From: Candidatus Abyssobacteria bacterium SURF_5
GTDB taxonomy: Bacteria; Abyssobacteria; SURF-5
Assembly (NCBI GenBank): GCA_003598085.1
Contig: QZKU01000120.1
Span: forward strand, 1 to 29,198
Reading direction: 5' to 3'
DNA length: 29,198 nucleotides
Every line of letters starts with the position of its first letter. Position 1 is the stretch's first letter. The notes under the pieces were generated by a model that saw only the letters and a program-made list of their open reading frames with translations, searched no databases and was not told the origin of the DNA. Positions 14,342-22,113 of the stretch are shown in pieces. The position numbers were made by a program, and so were the translations under genes.

Positions 14342-15208
14342 TTACTGCCTCGTGAACCGCCGGGACCCGGTGCTGGTGATGATCGTTCGCGGCGTGTGAT
14401 TCAAATCCACCCCGCGCACCCGCCAGTAAAGCTGGACGCCGACCGGCACCTTGTTCCACACCGAAAGCGGCATCGTCCAACTGTTTGTTCCGATCATCAG
14501 CCCCAGATCCTCATATGTAGAGTAGTACGTGGCGAAACCGGGTGAGGCGCTCACATCGACGGCGAACTTGTTGTTCGCTCCTCCGTCGGCAGCCCAGGTG
14601 AACGTCGGCGGCGACGTCACAACCGCCAGGTCCGCGGGCGAAACCAGATCGATCTGCGTCAGATCGGTCGGCGGAAGAAAAACCTCGAACTCATTTGTCA
14701 GGACATTTTGGGAGGTATGGGGAAAGACGGTTGAATTGTCTTTATCAAACGGGGAGCCGAACCAGGATGCGCTCCAGGTGTAGAAGCCCGGCTCGCTCGG
14801 CGCCGGCGCCGAAAGCATCACCGGAAACTGCAGCGAGGGATCGCCGGTGCCGTCATCGCCCATTCCCGTCGGGCCGGTCACTCTGTCGATCTCCAGTCCG
14901 TTTTCATCAAACAGGATGGCGCGAATCCAGCCGTAGCGGTAGCCGCCGCTGAACGTGACGCTTACGGTCTGTCCCGGCTGATAGCGGTCCAGATCGGTTG
15001 TGGCGGTCAGGTTCACCGTCGTACGGGATGAATCCTGCCACACCCCATGCGAATGACATCCATCGCATGTTGCGGAATCATTCGTATGGCAGCCGGCGCA
15101 TTTTTCGGAAAAAAACCCCGGTTCCGCCGTAACTTCCGAACCCCAAAGGCCGACGTACCACATTGAAAATAAGACGATAATCGCAACCATTACAGCTTTA
15201 CTTCTCAT
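14342..15208 (-). CDS. Secreted protein with two CXXCH heme motifs and Ig/Fn3-like region
   Basis: A 288-residue protein. Residues 1-28 form a signal peptide ending near VTAEP. Two closely spaced heme-binding motifs, CAGCH (37-41) and CDGCH (48-52), follow, so a diheme c-type domain in the periplasm or outside the cell is expected. Residues 60-185 are beta-rich, with YQPGQTVSVTF and GFYTWSASWFG strands, and residues 190-288 resemble an Fn3/Ig-like module (TFTWAADGG, YWRVRGVD). The family is not recognised beyond this; electron transfer or surface attachment is possible. The ATG is preceded by AAGGAG at good spacing. It stands alone among repeats, with a terminator after it and a possible sigma-54 promoter about 255 bases upstream of the ATG. 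Confidence 0.82.
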   Translation of the reverse strand: MRSKAVMVAIIVLFSMWYVGLWGSEVTAEPGFFSEKCAGCHTNDSATCDGCHSHGVWQDSSRTTVNLTATTDLDRYQPGQTVSVTFSGGYRYGWIRAILFDENGLEIDRVTGPTGMGDDGTGDPSLQFPVMLSAPAPSEPGFYTWSASWFGSPFDKDNSTVFPHTSQNVLTNEFEVFLPPTDLTQIDLVSPADLAVVTSPPTFTWAADGGANNKFAVDVSASPGFATYYSTYEDLGLMIGTNSWTMPLSVWNKVPVGVQLYWRVRGVDLNHTPRTIITSTGSRRFTRQ

Positions 15209-15660
15209 TGAGAATTCTCCTTGATTCTGATTGGGATTTCAGTTTCTGACCAGCTTGTTTCTGATATGCACCCTCCCTTTCTTCTCGTGACACATCTGAG
15301 GCCTCATCAACTGCTGGCGGCTTGCAGGCCCATCACAAGCCAAGGGGTATATGTTGGGTGTTTTCGCCGATTGGGGGGGAAGAAATGCGGCGTAAAAAAG
15401 GATGGAACGGATGCTCCCAAACGTTCGAGCGCTCGATGATTCGTTGGGCACAGCCGGAAGTCGGCACGTCTAAGAGCAAGTGCTATGCCACGAACGTGAG
15501 GCTCCGGAAATGTTTTTGCCGGGGCCGCCTATCTCCTTTTGCAGTAAGGATATGGCGCGGGAAGAGCCTCGAGGGCGGATTGCTGTCGGATCAAGGAGTA
15601 TCCTTCTCGGTTACTTTGCTTGACCTCAATTGAGACCGAAAGAGTCTGAAAAGAGGAAAA
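15209..15660. other. Long upstream region of the cytochrome-like gene, no clear gene
   Basis: Both strands hold short open frames (plus 15322-15633, minus 15239-15451), but none has a recognisable domain or a strong ribosome site. The stretch contains the candidate sigma-54 promoter at 15475-15490. The 250 bases between it and the start codon could be a long 5' leader. I see no riboswitch that I can name. Confidence 0.4.
15475..15490 (-). promoter_or_regulatory. Candidate sigma-54 (-24/-12) promoter
   Basis: The minus strand reads TGGCATAGCACTTGCT, against the consensus TGGCACGRNNNTTGCW. The invariant GG and GC and their spacing are exact, with two mismatches in less conserved positions. It faces the cytochrome-like gene, with a predicted start near 15463. 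An enhancer-binding activator would be required; none is encoded in the window. Confidence 0.45.
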
Positions 15661-15670
15661 TGCGGGGATG

Positions 15671-15698
15671 GCGGGCGGGTTTGAAACCCGCCCCTACA
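15671..15698. repeat. Palindromic repeat, family B-like variant
   Basis: Near-continuous palindrome GGGCGGGTTT / AAACCCGCCC (15673-15682 with 15684-15693), ending CCTACAG. It shares the 'GCCCCTACa/g' tail of family B but has a different stem, so stem sequence varies while the tail is fixed. Confidence 0.75.
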
Positions 15699-15783
15699 GA
15701 AATACTGACGAACTAACATGGTGCGAGAATGATTCACGAAGTGCGTGATCGCGCTTCGCTCAACGGAGAAGGGCGGCTGTTAT

Positions 15784-15811
15784 CGGGCGACCCACCGGGT
15801 CGCCCCTACGG
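15784..15811. repeat. Palindromic repeat family B, copy 3
   Basis: The palindrome GGGCGACCC / GGGTCGCCC with loop ACC is followed by CTACGGTGGGGA. As in copy 2, a stretch like GAACGCGTTGGTGGGAA follows, so homology extends about 35 bases past the palindrome. Confidence 0.85.
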
Positions 15812-15849
15812 TGGGGAGTGAGAACGCGTTGGTGGGAACAAGAATGGTT

Positions 15850-15883
15850 TCCTGGATTCCCGCCTAAGGCCTGCGGGAATGAT
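15850..15883. repeat. Palindromic repeat family A, copy 4
   Basis: It has the core ATTCCCGCCTAAGGCCTGCG and the same arms as copies 1 and 2, with GCC in place of GCT before the loop. A different palindrome, CACGCCAAACGCGTG, follows immediately. Confidence 0.82.
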
Positions 15884-15934
15884 CACGCCAAACGCGTGAC
15901 TTCACTTCGTTCAGCGGGGTATGCCATCGGCGTC

Positions 15935-16106
15935 CATCACGCGAGGCGCGTGACCATGCGAAACGCTTGGCAGGCAAGGTCAGGCGGTATGAAGAGAGAG
16001 CCTTCCCCCGGATCATGTCCGGGGTCAGGATGATCCCGCGAAGCGCCCTGCTGAAGCAGGGTTAAGAAACTGTATTTCGCGTACGCTCAACAAGAAGAGG
16101 AAGGTT
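15935..16106. repeat. Long direct repeat, copy interrupted by another element
   Basis: It matches 13935-14083 closely over its whole length, from the CACGCGAGGCGCGTG palindrome to CAACAAGAAGAGGAAG. It is split at 16047-16073 by an added palindromic segment. About 1.85 kb separates the two copies, with the cytochrome-like gene and its upstream region between them. Confidence 0.85.
16047..16073. repeat. Small palindromic insert nested in the long repeat
   Basis: CCCTGCTGAAGCAGGG, a perfect palindrome with a two-base centre, is followed by TTAAGAAACTG. The sister copy at 14047-14050 lacks it and has only GGG, so the insert was probably gained here or lost there. There is no clear target-site duplication. 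Confidence 0.65.
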
Positions 16107-16112
16107 TAGATG

Positions 16113-16141
16113 ACCACGCGAGCCGCGTGGCAGGCATGGCT
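16113..16141. repeat. Palindromic CCACGCG element, copy 2
   Basis: It repeats the string at 13728-13758 (CCACGCGAGCCGCGTGGCAG and CATGGCTG) and is again followed closely by a family A copy. Confidence 0.75.
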
Positions 16142-16150
16142 GGGGCCATG

Positions 16151-16184
16151 TTCTGGATTCCCGCCTAAGGCCTGCGGGAATGAT
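16151..16184. repeat. Palindromic repeat family A, copy 5
   Basis: It has the core TTCTGGATTCCCGCCTAAGG and GCGGGAATGATG, with the same hairpin arms as copies 1, 2 and 4. A C-run/G-run palindrome follows it within ten bases. Confidence 0.82.
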
Positions 16185-16193
16185 GGCGGAGGG

Positions 16194-16230
16194 AAATCCC
16201 CCTTAGTCCCCCTTTCGTAAAGGGGGGAAT
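16194..16230. repeat. C-run/G-run palindromic repeat
   Basis: AAATCCCCCTTAGTCCCC leads into CCCCCTTT-CGT-AAAGGGGG. Elements of this design, in which AAATCCCCC precedes a short hairpin, are to my knowledge widespread noncoding repeats in several bacterial phyla. It occurs only once in this window. Confidence 0.6.
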
Positions 16231-16260
16231 GATGCTCCGGCGGGGTCAGGATGAATCGAC

Positions 16261-16288
16261 GGGCACGTCACTGTTCAGTGCCCCTACA
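16261..16288. repeat. Family B-like hairpin repeat
   Basis: GGGCAC and GTGCCC pair across a loop of about ten bases, and the element ends with the CCCCTACA tail shared by family B. It is the most diverged of the five 'CCCCTAC' elements. Direct repeats of ATCGGCGTT(T/C) follow it up to 16315. Confidence 0.6.
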
Positions 16289-16314
16289 TCGGCGTTTATC
16301 GGCGTTCATCGGCG

Positions 16315-16352
16315 GTTATGAATTTCTTTGTGTCTTAGTGCCTTGGTGGTTT
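16315..16352. repeat. Repeat family F, copy 2
   Basis: It runs from GTTATGAATTTCTTTG to GCCTTGGTGGTTT and matches 14168-14205. It lies in the 3' flank of the porin gene, as the first copy lies in the 3' flank of the cytochrome-like gene. Confidence 0.7.
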
Positions 16353-16383
16353 AATTCTCTGCCTACCCCTCGTGCGCCCGCTT

Positions 16384-16416
16384 CCCGCTGGGCGAGCGAC
16401 TTCCCCGCCCAACGGG
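16384..16416 (-). terminator. Hairpin downstream of the porin gene
   Basis: On the minus strand CCCGTTGGGCG and CGCCCAGCGGG form an 11-base stem with one G-U pair and an 11-base loop, about 25 bases after the stop codon. No U-run follows, so it is either a weak terminator or a message-stabilising hairpin at the end of the glycan operon. Confidence 0.45.
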
Positions 16417-16439
16417 ATGCGGCCTGATCGGAGAGGAAA

Positions 16440-17786
16440 CTAGAAGAAGACCTGCAGCTTGACTTCGCCGAAAAGCGCCTCATCCGCGTCGTCGGGGAAC
16501 GCATCTCCAGGAAGAAAATATCCAACCGCAACGCTCGCCCTGAAGTGCTTTCTCGTGCGGTAGCCGACAATCAAATCGATCTCATGCCCCAGCTCCCGCT
16601 CGAGCCCGCTCGGGTCCATCTCGATTTCGACGTCGCGTATCTCGTCGGACAGCTCGTGCTGATGGTAATAGTGATAGACGAGATCGAGGGAAAATGACCG
16701 GTTCGGCTTGATCCCGATTCCCGCCGTCGCGATTCCCATGTTGCTCAGTTCCGGATCAAAGGCCTCTCCGTAATATTTGAAACGCGTGATGCCCGCGAAA
16801 GCGGCGTCGTTATCCTGCAGCCCTGTCTGCCGAAAATTCTCATCGACGTCATCGGAGGGATCGTCGTCTCCGGTGCCGAACGCGTAACCCACCGTGATCG
16901 AAGGCCGCAGCGGCAGCTTGAATGTGTACGTGGCGCCCGCGTCACCGCCGAATCCTCTGATATCGTCGTCCCCGCTCTTGCCGTCCACGGACGCAAGCTC
17001 CGCCCAATATTCCAGGTGTTTGACCGCCTCGCCCACCAGAGATACTCCATAGAAGATCGGCCGCTCTTCCTCATCGGAGCGGTCATGCCGATAAAACGCG
17101 AAGGCGGAAATGATGTTATCGTCAATCGGGCAATAATTGAAAAAAGCCGCGTAATTCGTTATCTCATCCTCTTCCCACCCATGCAGCAGGTCGGGATCGT
17201 TTTTCACGCTCGCCGACAGGTCGAGGCCGAGTCGCCAGAACCCGTAGAACAACCGGACGCCATCGAGCTCCTCATCGTAAAGCCATTCTCTCTCGTCTTT
17301 GAAGCGCTGTCTGCCGACTTTCAAATCCAGACCGTCAATGACCTCGTCAAAAAGAACATATACCTGCTTCACCTGCAACTTCGTTTTCTCTTCCCGCTCG
17401 CGTTCATCGTCGCCCGTTTCTTTCTCCACGATTTCATGCAGAACCTCGAAATCGACGAACGCGCTGATCTTTTCGATTGGGACATAGCGGAATGCGATCT
17501 CGACCGACGGCTGTATGACCGACTTGTCATCCGGCTCGCGATTATCCAAATCGAAATTGTCTTCCCACATGAATTCAGACAGCGCATTTATTCCGAAGCG
17601 AAGCTCGTCGGTCAGGCGAATGCTTGGTTTGGGAGGCGCATCGAGATCGAAGACGCGCTCGTTATTCTGTTTTGGGTCGGATTGATCGGCATATGCGGCA
17701 GCGAGCGCCGCCGCATGAAACATGAAGCAGAGAAGAAGCAGCGCCGGCAGTTTCAAATAGCGGGTATGTATAGTTATCGTGTGCAA
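16440..17786 (-). CDS. Outer-membrane beta-barrel, alginate-export porin type
   Basis: A 448-residue protein with a hydrophobic signal sequence (about residues 12-33, ending AYADQ). About sixteen alternating amphipathic strands follow, and the C-terminus is KLQVFF, with the final phenylalanine recognised by the BAM machinery. Segments such as VKQVYVLFDEVIDGLDLKVG and GRQRF...EWLYDEELDGVRL are characteristic of the Alginate_exp (AlgE-like) family, which conducts anionic polysaccharide across the outer membrane. The sequence is rich in Asp and Glu, notably in loops. It is the last gene of a seven-gene glycan operon, 17 bases after the first kinase-like gene. The only start in frame before the signal sequence is TTG at 17786, with a weak ribosome site. 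The exported polymer is unknown and need not be alginate. Confidence 0.82.
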   Translation of the reverse strand: MHTITIHTRYLKLPALLLLCFMFHAAALAAAYADQSDPKQNNERVFDLDAPPKPSIRLTDELRFGINALSEFMWEDNFDLDNREPDDKSVIQPSVEIAFRYVPIEKISAFVDFEVLHEIVEKETGDDEREREEKTKLQVKQVYVLFDEVIDGLDLKVGRQRFKDEREWLYDEELDGVRLFYGFWRLGLDLSASVKNDPDLLHGWEEDEITNYAAFFNYCPIDDNIISAFAFYRHDRSDEEERPIFYGVSLVGEAVKHLEYWAELASVDGKSGDDDIRGFGGDAGATYTFKLPLRPSITVGYAFGTGDDDPSDDVDENFRQTGLQDNDAAFAGITRFKYYGEAFDPELSNMGIATAGIGIKPNRSFSLDLVYHYYHQHELSDEIRDVEIEMDPSGLERELGHEIDLIVGYRTRKHFRASVAVGYFLPGDAFPDDADEALFGEVKLQVFF

Positions 17787-17803
17787 GAGTCGCCGCGTTT
17801 CCG

Positions 17804-19036
17804 TTATCTCGAAGATGACCGCAACCGAATGCTTTTCTCAAGGAAAAGCTGAATGCCCAACCGCTGGATGCGCTCGCTGTTGATGTGGCTGATCGGCTGG
17901 CGTATTCGCGAAACGAGAGCCTCGGCCAGATGCGACTGATACGGCCGGAAAGCATACACGCACGCGAGCCGCAGGCGCGCGGCATCCATATAGGCGGGTA
18001 TGCGAAGCTGAACTTCCTGATCGGGTTGATACCCGTCCAGAAACGCGGTCGCGGCCGCCATCGATTCGGTTTGCGAAAGGCGGCTCTGCAGGTGTCTCAG
18101 CTCGAAATGAACGAGCGCGTTGGCGACGTCGAGCGCCGCCTCGCCGATCGCGACTGTATCCAGATCAAGCAGCCCGATAAGCCCCTGTTCATCCAGAAAA
18201 ATCTGTTTGTCATAGAAATCACGATGGAGCAAAACGAGAGGGGTCTGATCCGCGCCGAGGGCGCGGAAGACATCCGTCGAGGCCGCAAAGAGCCGGAAAT
18301 ACAGGTGGGGAGCGAATACTTTGATCTGCTTGAGCCAGAACTTGATTGTTTCTATTTCCTCGCTGATTCCGTGTCGCGGCGCCCGGACAGAGTCAGAAAC
18401 CGAATGCAGCTTTCTCAGAGCTTTGCCGGCAGCCTGCGCGCCATCCGCCAGGCTTTGAGAGTTCAGCAGGTCATACAGCGATTGACCCGGCAGAGCCGAG
18501 AAAACGAGAATCCCCGAATTCAGGTCGGCCTTGGCCAGCTTCGGAATCGAAAAGAAATTATCCACCAGCTTTTGGACCGCACGTACGCGATAAGCCAGCC
18601 CTTGCGCGCGGTCAGGGATAACCACCTTGGCGTAGAACAAGCCGTCGGCCAACTCGAGCCGCACGACCGCCCGCTGTTCGGGCCGATGCGAGACCAGGAG
18701 AGCGCCCGGCCGCGCCACCAATGAGGCCAGTGCCGGAAGCCGGCGATCCGCGCCCTCGGCCTGCAAAAGAATCCCCCTGTCCGGCAATTCCAGTACCTTG
18801 GCGTTCTTCTGGCAGCATTCGGCTGTTTTCTGGAAAACCGATTGCAGTTGTTTTGTGTTGGAAAGCCATTGGCCGACGATGGTTCTCTCGCCGGCGGCGT
18901 ATTCGAGCAGCAGATGATTGTGAGAACGCGGCCACGCCCGCTGCAGGCGCAGTCCTCCAAGCGGAAGCCCCAGCCGCTCGTTATCGGCCGGAGACAGGTC
19001 GAGCATAGATATCTTGTTCAGGAAGGTGTCACTCAT
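17804..19036 (-). CDS. APH-like phosphotransferase, glycan operon copy 1
   Basis: About 410 residues. The C-terminal half has the aminoglycoside-phosphotransferase/choline-kinase active site: catalytic loop LLHRDFYDKQ (269-278) and metal-binding LLDLD (289-293). The N-terminal 130 residues contain what looks like a second N-lobe: SHNHLLLEYAAGERTIVG at about 38-55 is followed by a separate SHRPEQRAVVRLEL with AKVV at about 116-139. A kinase for a sugar, aminosugar or carrier-linked intermediate of glycan synthesis is likely; drug resistance is not suggested by the setting. ATG 19036 has GGAGA upstream and overlaps the preceding gene's stop by 8 bases; an upstream TTG at 19045 is less likely. 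It is paralogous to its upstream neighbour. Confidence 0.78.
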   Translation of the reverse strand: MSDTFLNKISMLDLSPADNERLGLPLGGLRLQRAWPRSHNHLLLEYAAGERTIVGQWLSNTKQLQSVFQKTAECCQKNAKVLELPDRGILLQAEGADRRLPALASLVARPGALLVSHRPEQRAVVRLELADGLFYAKVVIPDRAQGLAYRVRAVQKLVDNFFSIPKLAKADLNSGILVFSALPGQSLYDLLNSQSLADGAQAAGKALRKLHSVSDSVRAPRHGISEEIETIKFWLKQIKVFAPHLYFRLFAASTDVFRALGADQTPLVLLHRDFYDKQIFLDEQGLIGLLDLDTVAIGEAALDVANALVHFELRHLQSRLSQTESMAAATAFLDGYQPDQEVQLRIPAYMDAARLRLACVYAFRPYQSHLAEALVSRIRQPISHINSERIQRLGIQLFLEKSIRLRSSSR

Positions 19037-20312
19037 TGTCGGCAATCTCCATCGCGCGCCTAAATGTCCGGAGTGTCAGTTGGAGCCAGTTTTGTTCTCG
19101 ACTGCGAAACGCATGTGGTGCAAGACGTATGAGCCCGGCGGCGGTGTACAGCCTGATGCGAGCAAAAGGATCAAGATGCGAGGCCGCGCGATATCCGTCA
19201 ATCAGCGCAGACGCGAATGCTTGCTTCTTTTCGCCGGTTATTCCCTCTTTCAGTTCGTACCATTCCAGCCGGGCAATGAACGAACCCAGGTCTGCGGCGG
19301 GGTCTCCGAGTGCGGCCGAATCGAAATCAAGAATGGCAATGGTTCCATTCCTCAGAAGAATTTGATCGGCTGAAAAATCGCCATGGATCGCGCATCTCTC
19401 GGACGGCAGTCTTAATAATTCTCCCGCCAATCGCAGGGCGAATGCGCGCATCTGACCGGCGCAATCCGGACATACGGCCGCGCATGCCTCCGCCGCAGCC
19501 ATGATGCCGACCGCCTCCGCCTCGCGGGATTGCTCGCCGAGCCGGCCGCCTTCCTGCGCGTGCACCTCGGCGAGGGCCGCACCAACCTGCCGAAGCCTCA
19601 ACGGATTAAAATCCGGCGCACCGAAAGCATTATGGAGAAATTCGCCCTTGATCCATTCGAAGACGAGAATTCTGTGCCTTCGCGAAGAGGCAATCCTTCG
19701 CGCGACCCGAAGACCTCTCCGGGATTTGACAGAGCGAGCCCCATGTTCTGCGGGCGCGTACTCATCTTCCGCATACATTTTCAATACGGCTCGCTCGCCT
19801 GATTCGCCGACTAGCTTTCCGACATACCGGCGTTCCGGTTTGTAATGGAGGTTTCGCACCGCCGCCTCCCAGAAAACGGGACGCTCCGGCAACAGCTTTC
19901 TCAAGAATTTTTGCCGTATCTTCTTATCGACGAGGTGGCCCAGCGCCGCCAGCTTGCGGTCGTTCGGGAAGAAATGCACAACCACCGCCGAGTCTTCCAA
20001 GAGGAAGTCACTGCATCCGAAGGTCATGGATTTCCGCGTATTCGATCCGATCTTCTCCAGCTTTCTGCTCGCGGTCTGCGCGTACGCCTTTGCATAAAGA
20101 TCGGTCTCGTTCCCGCCGACGCTCGCCTTGTAGCAGACCAGACAGCTTGTTTTCGGCTTGTAGCGGACATATACGGCATTGAGATGCTTCAGCTCAACAT
20201 GCGGGGCAAGCTCGTGCAGGCGGCCCGCCAGAGCATCCTCATCCAGCACCAGCGCGAGGCCTGGCACAGCGAGGTCGCGGCTGACCAATTGTTCATCGGC
20301 GGGAGTAAGCAT
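19029..20312 (-). CDS. APH-like phosphotransferase, glycan operon copy 2
   Basis: About 427 residues, with the kinase loop IHGDFSADQ (309-317) and the metal-site AILDFDSAALGDP (326-338). Two N-lobe-like beta segments occur in tandem, VYVRYKPKTSCLVCYK (47-62) and LHYKPERRYVGKL (155-167). VLKMY (176-180) supplies the likely ATP-binding lysine. Function is inferred as phosphorylation of a sugar or lipid-linked precursor. The start is set by a very good ribosome site, AGGAGGAG, six bases before ATG 20312. The open frame reaches 20387, but that part lies within the exporter gene. The start overlaps the exporter's end by 20 bases, so translation is coupled. Similarity to the next gene indicates an old duplication. 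Confidence 0.8.
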   Translation of the reverse strand: MLTPADEQLVSRDLAVPGLALVLDEDALAGRLHELAPHVELKHLNAVYVRYKPKTSCLVCYKASVGGNETDLYAKAYAQTASRKLEKIGSNTRKSMTFGCSDFLLEDSAVVVHFFPNDRKLAALGHLVDKKIRQKFLRKLLPERPVFWEAAVRNLHYKPERRYVGKLVGESGERAVLKMYAEDEYAPAEHGARSVKSRRGLRVARRIASSRRHRILVFEWIKGEFLHNAFGAPDFNPLRLRQVGAALAEVHAQEGGRLGEQSREAEAVGIMAAAEACAAVCPDCAGQMRAFALRLAGELLRLPSERCAIHGDFSADQILLRNGTIAILDFDSAALGDPAADLGSFIARLEWYELKEGITGEKKQAFASALIDGYRAASHLDPFARIRLYTAAGLIRLAPHAFRSREQNWLQLTLRTFRRAMEIADNE

Positions 20313-22113
20313 GAATCTCCTCCTCTCGCGCCGCGACCTCGCCCTCAAACGATTGAAGCGCATGCATTGCGGCATATCGACCCTCAAGCCGCAGAAGCTC
20401 GTCGTGTGTGCCGCGCTCGACGATTTGTTCGTTCTCGAAGTACAGAATGAGATTTGCGTGCCGGGCCAGCCGCATATCGTGGGTTATCAGAATGGTGGTT
20501 CGCCCTCGGGTGACATTCTTCAGCGCCTGCCTCACTCGCTTTTCGTTCTCCTTATCAAGGCCGGTGGTTGGCTCATCGAGAATGAGGATCGGCGCCGGCG
20601 CGAGTGTGGCGCGGGCAAGGGCGATCCTCTGCCGCTCGCCGCCGGATAAGGTGCAGCCGCGCTCGCCGAGGATCGTGTCGTATCCCTCAGGAAGCGCCTG
20701 AATGAAATCATGAGCATTCGCCAGCCGCGCCGCCGCCTCGATTTCGTTATCGGTCGCTTCGATGGCGCCGTACCCGATGTTGTCGCGGATGCTCACGCCG
20801 AAAAGGAAACTCTCCTGCAGGACCACGCGTATCTGCGCGCGAAGCGAGGAAAGCGTGTAGTTTCTAATGTCGCAGCCGTCGATAATGATGCGCCCACGGG
20901 TCGGATCGTAGAACCGAAGCAGCAGGCTCATCAGCGTCGATTTGCCGCTGCCCGAGGGACCGACCAGCGCGATCTGGCGCCCGGCCTCGATTTCAAACGA
21001 GATATCCTTCAGAACATAATGGCCGGGCACATACTGGAACGTTACGTTGTCAAACCGAACGGCCCCGCGAAATGCCGGAGCTGCGACGGCTTCCGGAAGG
21101 TCGCTGATATCCGGCTTTGCGTCGAGCACGTCGAGCACGCGCTCGCCCGCAGCCGTCGCTTTTGCGATGCGGCTTGTGTATTTGGCCAGGTCCTGCATCG
21201 GGCGAAACGCGCTCCTGAGATAAGCCATGTACACAATAAGATCGCCGGCCGTGAGAGAGCCATCGATGACCAGCCGGGCGCCGACCCATAAAACGAGCGC
21301 AGTACCCACCGCAGTGAAAAGGTCCACCGACCGCTCCAGCCGCGCCGACAAACGCGTGGTGCGCACGCCTTCCCTGAGGCTGCTCTTGTTCTGGCGCGAG
21401 AAGTCGTCCTCGAGAACCTTCTCCAGAGCGAACGCCTTCACCACTTTGATCGCCGCCAGCGCCTCGCCGGCTGCGGCGGCCATTTTCCCTTCCCGCTTAC
21501 GCTGTATCCGAGCCGCCTCCCGAATGCGGCCGGTCAGCCGGATAAAAGACAGCGACGCGAAGGGCAGCGCCGAGAGCGCCACCAGTGCGAGCTTCCAGTT
21601 GATCCAGAACATCATGCCGAGCATACCGGCGAGCGTCAGCGAATGAACCAGGAGCGGAAGAGCGGCCGTTACCGCAACGTCCTGCAGGCGCCCGATGTCG
21701 CCGGTTACGCGGGTGATCAGGTCGCCGCTCTTGGCCTTGTCATGGTACGAAAGAGAGAGACGCAGCAGATGATGATAGACTTTTCGCCTGACCTCGCTCA
21801 GCACCCGGTTCCCCGCCAGCGCCAGGCTGACGGTGCTGATGTAAGAAACTGCGGCGCGCAAACCGGTGATGACGACGACGGCGATGCACGCGCCTGCAAG
21901 CGGAAAGGCGTCGCGACCGGGCGCGGAATGGATGACCCCATCGAACACGAATTTGAGCGGCCATGGCTGGAGGATTCGCAGAAGGATTTCAAAGACCATG
22001 GCCACACCGGCGGTTACAATCAGCAGCAACTGCTTTCTCGCCTGCGGCCAAAACCGTTTTACAACGCCGGCGGCGCTTTTTCGCCATTTGACGAATTTCG
22101 GCAGGCTCAGCAT
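20293..22113 (-). CDS. MsbA-type ABC exporter (fused permease and ATPase)
   Basis: About 606 residues: six membrane helices within residues 25-320, then a complete nucleotide-binding domain with Walker A GPSGSGKST (385-393), Q-loop Q433, signature LSGGERQ (489-495), Walker B ILILDEPTTGLD with D513-E514, and H-loop H545. Half-transporters of this kind work as homodimers in the inner membrane and flip lipids, lipid-linked glycans or peptides. Set between glycosyltransferases and kinases, it probably exports the glycan or its lipid-linked precursor. ATG 22113 overlaps the previous gene's stop by 7 bases and has GGAGG nearby; the frame upstream of it lies inside the glycosyltransferase gene. Confidence 0.9.
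   Translation of the reverse strand: MLSLPKFVKWRKSAAGVVKRFWPQARKQLLLIVTAGVAMVFEILLRILQPWPLKFVFDGVIHSAPGRDAFPLAGACIAVVVITGLRAAVSYISTVSLALAGNRVLSEVRRKVYHHLLRLSLSYHDKAKSGDLITRVTGDIGRLQDVAVTAALPLLVHSLTLAGMLGMMFWINWKLALVALSALPFASLSFIRLTGRIREAARIQRKREGKMAAAAGEALAAIKVVKAFALEKVLEDDFSRQNKSSLREGVRTTRLSARLERSVDLFTAVGTALVLWVGARLVIDGSLTAGDLIVYMAYLRSAFRPMQDLAKYTSRIAKATAAGERVLDVLDAKPDISDLPEAVAAPAFRGAVRFDNVTFQYVPGHYVLKDISFEIEAGRQIALVGPSGSGKSTLMSLLLRFYDPTRGRIIIDGCDIRNYTLSSLRAQIRVVLQESFLFGVSIRDNIGYGAIEATDNEIEAAARLANAHDFIQALPEGYDTILGERGCTLSGGERQRIALARATLAPAPILILDEPTTGLDKENEKRVRQALKNVTRGRTTILITHDMRLARHANLILYFENEQIVERGTHDELLRLEGRYAAMHALQSFEGEVAAREEEIHAYSRR

Noticed and set aside
13503-16352. CRISPR array
   Set aside because: The repeats are palindromic but differ in type, order and spacing (tens to thousands of bases), with no regular spacers and no cas genes.
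17804-20312. Aminoglycoside-resistance genes
   Set aside because: The fold is shared, but the tight operon with glycosyltransferases, exporter and porin points to glycan metabolism.
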